From Piliocolobus tephrosceles (taxonomy: Eukaryota > Chordata > Mammalia > Primates > Cercopithecidae): DNA of 64,000 nucleotides. Under the pieces are notes generated by a model. It searched no databases, had not been told where the DNA came from, and worked only from the letters and a program-made list of their open reading frames with translations. This document shows, piece by piece, positions 59,176 to 64,000 of this stretch. Each line of letters begins with the position of its first letter. Within the stretch, counting starts at the first letter, position 1. The position numbers and the translations under genes are program-made. The DNA lies in assembly GCF_002776525.5 (NCBI RefSeq), contig NC_045441.1, forward strand, positions 122,617,655-122,681,654, written 5' to 3'.

Positions 59176-60690
59176 AGGACAGTTAGGATCTAAAATAGGA
59201 TAGAGAGCACCGTGGAGAGGCAGGAATGGCCTGAAAGGAGCCACTTTCAGCTTTATAGTTTTCCATTAGTCTTTAAGTTGAAGGCAAAGTAGAGGGTATA
59301 CATATATGGTTTTGTCCTCTGCAGTTATAAGCTTTATTAAGTAGAAATATTGCCCTTGAGCTCTCTGGCCCAGGACAAAACTACTGTATGTAATTGAAAA
59401 ACATTTTAAAATCTAAGTGACAGAGAAATTTTACTCTGTGAGAATGGTTAATGGAGAAATCACTATAATCTAACTAGGAATTTTCCCATCCTTCAAAAAG
59501 TTAATTGAAATACGGGCTTTCAAGCACAAATCAATTGAACTTACCAGTTTTCAGCAAGAATATTTCTGGTTACAATAGAAAAAAAGTAATAGTTAGCAAG
59601 CACATTATGTTCCTAATAGCCATTAAAAATACTTTAGGTGAACTGACATATTACACAGCTGGTGAGAGAATGAATCAGCGGACCAGTTTTTGTAAAAGTC
59701 TGATGATGTTTCATTCAGGAGGGAAAGTTTCTCTGATGAATGCTTTTAACATTTCAACAGGAAAAAAAGAGAAGAAAATCATACCTGTCTTCCATTAAAA
59801 ACTGCTGTCCTTTTTCAATTATTCCATTAATCTGACTGGTCCAAGGACCACAATGAGATTTGCATTTCAACTTATCCCTGAAAAGGCATAATTGAATAAT
59901 TCAGTCAAACCATAAGAGACTAGGGGAAGATTTTTGTTTCTTCTGTTAACACCATATAGCGGCTGCTTTGCTTTCCAGTAGTTTCGGTTCATAGGTCAAC
60001 TTTTCCTTCCATTGCAGGGGAGTGGCAAAGAAATCCACCAGAAAGACAAAGTAACATTAAAAAGCTCAAATTTTACAAAAGTTAAGTTCCTGCCAACATT
60101 TTCAATTTATCATACAATTAGAAATGTTACTCAGTCTAACAACACCCAAGGGGATAAAAGGATTAAAAAAATGAGATTTCTTTGGTGTTATCGACCCATC
60201 TCAGTAGGCTCTAACTGTTATGGTACAGATGGTTCATTATATAGTCTGCTGTTGGCAGTTGGGCTGCAGAGATGCGGGTGCTGCTTCAAAACGTGTGAGA
60301 TACCAGGTGGAAATCTAACTTGTGGATGTGTCGGTGTTAATCATGGGCTTCCTGTGGTTTTAGCCTCTGCCGTTTCATTGTACTTAGACAGCAGTGTTGG
60401 GAGTGAAGAAAGATACAAGTTTTAATGAACATTTAATTTGAATATAGCTTTTCAGGTTTAATGTATAATTCTTCAGGGGAATAGCTAATTGATGAACACA
60501 TTATCTGGTGGGGGTTAAAAACAAAAAACAATCTACAGACTGCCAGTCATGACCAAAATAAGCGGTTTATCAGTGACATTCTGCCTCAGATTTCTCATAG
60601 GAAAAAATTAGAACTGTTATCAGTCCTGACTATTTTAGGGGAATGTTGTGACTATTAACTTAAATATTAAATTATTAATATTAGAAATTT
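59176..60690. other. Repeat-free block, possible conserved non-coding element
   Basis: About 1.5 kb with no mobile element. It has a perfect octamer ATTTGCAT (about 59859) and several ATTA-type motifs between 59440 and 59920. ORFs at 59505-59798 and 60012-60425 show no domain or splice context. Confidence 0.45.
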
Positions 60691-60893
60691 CTACATTAGC
60701 AACATTAGATTAGCAATGTTAATTTAAATGATAAAGTGGTGTTTTAAAAAATCATCTTGGGCCGGACACAGTGTCTTATACCTGTAATCCCAGCACTTGG
60801 GGAGGCCCAGGTGGACAGATCACTTGAGGTCAGGAGTTCGAGACCAGCATGGCCAAAATGGTGAAACCCTGTCTCTACTAAAAATGAGAAAAT
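60691..60893 (+). repeat. 203-bp local duplication, copy 1
   Basis: 69 bp of unique DNA plus the first ~134 bp of the Alu at 60760. Matches 62093-62295 with two mismatches (spacing 1402 bp). This copy continues into the full Alu, so it is the donor. Confidence 0.95.
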
Positions 60894-61098
60894 TAGCCTG
60901 GTGTGGTGGCAGATGCCTGTAACCCCAGCTACTTGGGAGGCTGAGGCAGGAGAATTGCCTGAACCTGGAAAGTGGAGGTTGCAGTGAGCTGAGATCGCGC
61001 CACTGCACTCCAACCTGGGTGACAGAGTGAGACTCCATCTCACAATAAGTAATTAAATAAATAAGTCAGTAAATAAATAAAAAAAAATAAAAAAATTA
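60760..61098 (+). repeat. Alu (forward), complete, with AAAT-rich tail
   Basis: ggccggacacagtgtcttat start, both arms, tail of aaataaataagtcagtaaat type. Confidence 0.94.
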
Positions 61099-62092
61099 TC
61101 ATCATGGAGTTAAGAGTGCCCCATCTACTTCTTTACTTCCCATTTTCTCTTCAACTCCAGTCAACTGAGTTAGCTCTCCTCCGAGTCACCAGTGGTCTCT
61201 GCTTGGCAGACTTAGTATTAGCTTTTTCTGGCATTCATTTCACTTGATCTTTCTGCTGTTTTTCTTTTCTTATCCTCATGTTCTTTCTGAGTCTTGTCAA
61301 AAGCCTGTTGGAATATCTCATGATTTGGTCCTGAGATTTCTTCTGTGCTCACTTTGTAGACTTTCCCCAGATGATCTCAGCCAAGACCAAGCTTCACTGG
61401 GTGCCTGAGCACAGCTGACCTCCATGTCTGTGTCTTCTGCCCTTTTCTCATTGTTTCCTGACCTTTTCTAGCATCCTATCTCTCCACATTATAATTCTTT
61501 ATCGCAATATTTAAAAAATTTTTCTCATTATACTTTTCTTAATATGTACATGTCTTATTAATTTCTTAACTTCCTTAACTTCCCTTGACCCAGAATGCAA
61601 GCCTTATTCACGGGTACATTTCAGTACCTAGGATAATGCTTGGCTTGAATTAGGCACTTAAAGACATATATGATGAACACATATGATTCTGTCTTTAATA
61701 TCTCCTTATTTGTAGGTACAAGCCTACTTATTTGAGAAACCCTAGTGGCTGTTTAAATAAACAGACTGGGAGTCCTGTGATTTGTCTTTTCTCATTTTTA
61801 AGGATAATAAAGCTCATGAATGAGTAAGAGTATATTAATTGCCATTGATTCAAATAGAAATATATACTCAATTTCCATTATGTTTTCTTTTCTATCTCGG
61901 GACTGCTTAATACTTCTGTTTTTATTCAATGATATTACCTTTAGAGTGCCATTTTTATTTCCATTAGTTTAATGAGTGGCCTTTCTATAGCCCTGACATT
62001 AAAATGTTCTGTAAATCTCCAACCACTTGAGACTTCAATTCTTTAAGATGATTTGCATTACATAGTAAATATGGACATACTTTAAATATGGA
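61099..62092. other. Unique DNA with L2 trace
   Basis: 'cccagaatgcaagccttatt' and 'attaggcacttaaagacat' at 61588-61670 may be a forward L2 3' end. The rest is unassigned. Confidence 0.45.
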
Positions 62093-62295
62093 CTACATTA
62101 GCAACATTAGATTAGCAATGTTGATTTAAATGATAAAGTGGTGTTTTAAAAAATCATCTTGGGCCGGACACAGTGTCTTATACCTGTAATCCCAGCACTT
62201 GGGAAGGCCCAGGTGGACAGATCACTTGAGGTCAGGAGTTCGAGACCAGCATGGCCAAAATGGTGAAACCCTGTCTCTACTAAAAATGAGAAAAT
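62093..62295 (+). repeat. 203-bp local duplication, copy 2 (half Alu)
   Basis: Identical to 60691-60893 except two bases. It ends abruptly inside the first Alu arm (aaaaatgagaaaat), with no A tail and no target duplication. The Alu part is 62162-62295. Confidence 0.95.
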
Positions 62296-63610
62296 AGGGA
62301 AAAACTGAGCTCTTATACTGACCTGACTTGAATTTTCTGAGTTTTTCTCTCTAATGGGTTGTTGGTGACTAGGATTGTGAATGCTTAATGATATTGTATG
62401 TAATTAATCTGTTCGGGAGTGTCTTGCCTTAAGAAAAGGTTTGAGATAGTATTTGAGATAGATTCACTCTGAGTTGATTATCCATTTTTACTAAAAGGAT
62501 TTATAATAGGAGTCTCTTATATAACAAGCTGTTCTATAATGGAGTGTTTAAGGCAATATTTCACTTTCGCACACATTTTCGGGGTCATTTTGATTGAAAT
62601 GAGGTGCGTTATTTTGTATAGCAATATTACGCTCATGACATATATTTGTTCTGCAGCCTTAAATATAAGAAGCACTTTCAAAACTTTATACCCTGAAGTT
62701 TGATTAGAAAATTCTTTGTAGCCTTCTAGAATTTGCTTAATGACTTTGTTAATAATAACTATGTAACAGTATGCAGGGAACATGAAAAAAAGTACATTTT
62801 TTCTTCTGAAAATTGCATATAATTATCGCAAAATAACTTTTAATCTTTCGTAGTTATCTTTTCTGTCTTAGCCTCTAAAATAGTGTTTAAAATTGATTCC
62901 CCTTTTCTTCATAGATTTATATTCTTGCTTTTTTAAAAGAATGACCTTAACTTACTTATATGTAAGATTTGTCTTATAATAAAGTTATAATAGAATTTTT
63001 ACAAATGCTAATTTCTTTCTCTATCCCTAAGACGTTGTAACTAGTAAATATACTTTCCTCAGGTCATGAACAGATTGCATTATTTCAAATCATTTAGGAA
63101 ATAAAATTATTCTTATGCCAAGATTGTTATCAAGTGTATTACTTTTTAGCCTTAATTGATATGATGTAGAAATTTATTTTATTGAAAAATATTATTTAGT
63201 TATGAATTTAGTTTATACAAATTAGATTTGTTTTCTGAATAAATCTGATCCATGCATTATTTTGTCTAGCCAGTAGACAAACCATGGGTAGCTGAACCAT
63301 ATGGAAGAGCCTGGAATTTACGATAACATGGATCTTTGAGAGTATAAAATAACAATCACAAAGCCCATTGCTTAGTAAAGCCCTAAGAACCTCACTCTTG
63401 AGATAATGATACTTGGTCATCACACAGAACTAGTTGATGACATCTAACCTTATTTCTAAAAGGATTCTATTCATTCATACAGATGTGAGAAAAGAGGGAA
63501 TGCTGGTAAATGAAATATAATGTATTTGAGTTTTAAAAGTTGAACAAATGCATTTCTCTATATTTGTATTATACTTCAATTATAAGGTTTTTTTTTAAAG
63601 CCAAATTTAT
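62296..63610. other. Unique AT-rich DNA
   Basis: No recognised element or exon. Confidence 0.5.
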
Positions 63611-63919
63611 GGCCGGGGGGTGGTGGCTCACTCCTGCAATCCCATCTCTTTGGGAGGCCAAGGCGAGTGGATCACCTGAGGTCAGTAGTTTGTGACCAGC
63701 CTGACCAATATGGTGAAACCCTGTCTCTACTAAAAATAGAAAAATTAGCTGGGCTTGGTAGTGTGTACCTGTAGTCCTAGCTAGTCGGGAAGCTGAGATA
63801 GGAGAATTGCTTGAACCCGGGAGGTGGAGGTTGCAGTGCGCTGAGATAGTGCCACTATGCTCCAGCCTGGGCGACAGAGTGAGACTCCGTCTCAAAAAAA
63901 AAAAAAAACCCAAAAAAAC
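63611..63919 (+). repeat. Alu (forward)
   Basis: ggccggggggtggtggctca start, both arms, A tail followed by cccaaaaaaacac. Probable target duplication caaatttat / taaatttgt. Confidence 0.94.
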
Positions 63920-64000
63920 ACTAAATTTGTGTAAAAAGTTTTTGTTTTCAGAACACAAACTTCTGAAACGATGCAACAGGGAAATTTAAAAGTTAACTTA

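Noticed and set aside
60012..60425. 137-codon ORF with Cys-rich segment (RCGCCFKTCE)
   Set aside because: The cysteines do not form a known spacing; no exon borders; not distinguishable from chance.
1..64000. CRISPR array, bacterial operon, tRNA or rRNA
   Set aside because: No spaced identical repeats of CRISPR type, no compact coding, and no tRNA/rRNA-like segments were seen.

Overview
This window looks like non-coding nuclear DNA from a primate, most likely an Old World monkey (Cercopithecidae). It holds about 22 Alu copies, plus L1, L2, MIR, MaLR, endogenous-retrovirus LTR, hAT and Tigger elements, separated by AT-rich unique DNA. Three young Alus (18318-18614, 38651-38955 reversed, 46335-46644) share diagnostic bases seen in macaque/baboon AluY subfamilies: 'gatccggcc' before the second-arm core and 'caagcctgtaat' near the 5' end. 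Human AluY has 'gatcgcgcc' and 'cacgcctgtaat'. I see no bacterial-type genes, operons, CRISPR arrays, rRNA or tRNA.

The only protein-coding sequence I can support is a pair of internal exons on the + strand, at 51245-51390 and 56068-56156. They are joined by a phase-2 intron of 4677 bp with GT/AG borders. They read as one continuous peptide that I could not assign to a gene. The 51 kb upstream and about 8 kb downstream are therefore probably introns of this gene, although I found no further exon that I would defend. Short ORFs elsewhere are chance ORFs or lie inside repeats.

Layout: 1-15 kb is repeat-poor unique DNA with an ERV LTR (about 1457-1950), a reversed L1M interrupted by an LTR (about 5211-6625), a MaLR LTR and scattered L2/MIR. 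15-31 kb has eight Alus, an ERV1-like LTR (16352-16928), antisense L2 blocks, a MaLR LTR split by an Alu, and the start of a Tigger element with a nested Alu. 31-41 kb is mostly unique, with a MER1-like hAT element, antisense L2 and one young Alu. 41-51 kb is rich in L1 and Alu. 51-57 kb holds the two exons, a decayed L1 and a TTCTC satellite containing a 10-N assembly gap. 57-64 kb has unique DNA, MIR, L2 and Alu.

I found no new biological system. The most notable observations are two local copy events not explained by retrotransposition. One is a perfect 46-bp match between 3803-3848 and 5435-5480, where the second copy interrupts an L1. The other is a 203-bp duplication, 99% identical, from 60691-60893 to 62093-62295, carrying half an Alu together with its unique flank. 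A cluster of inverted and direct repeats at 40085-40208 is also unusual.
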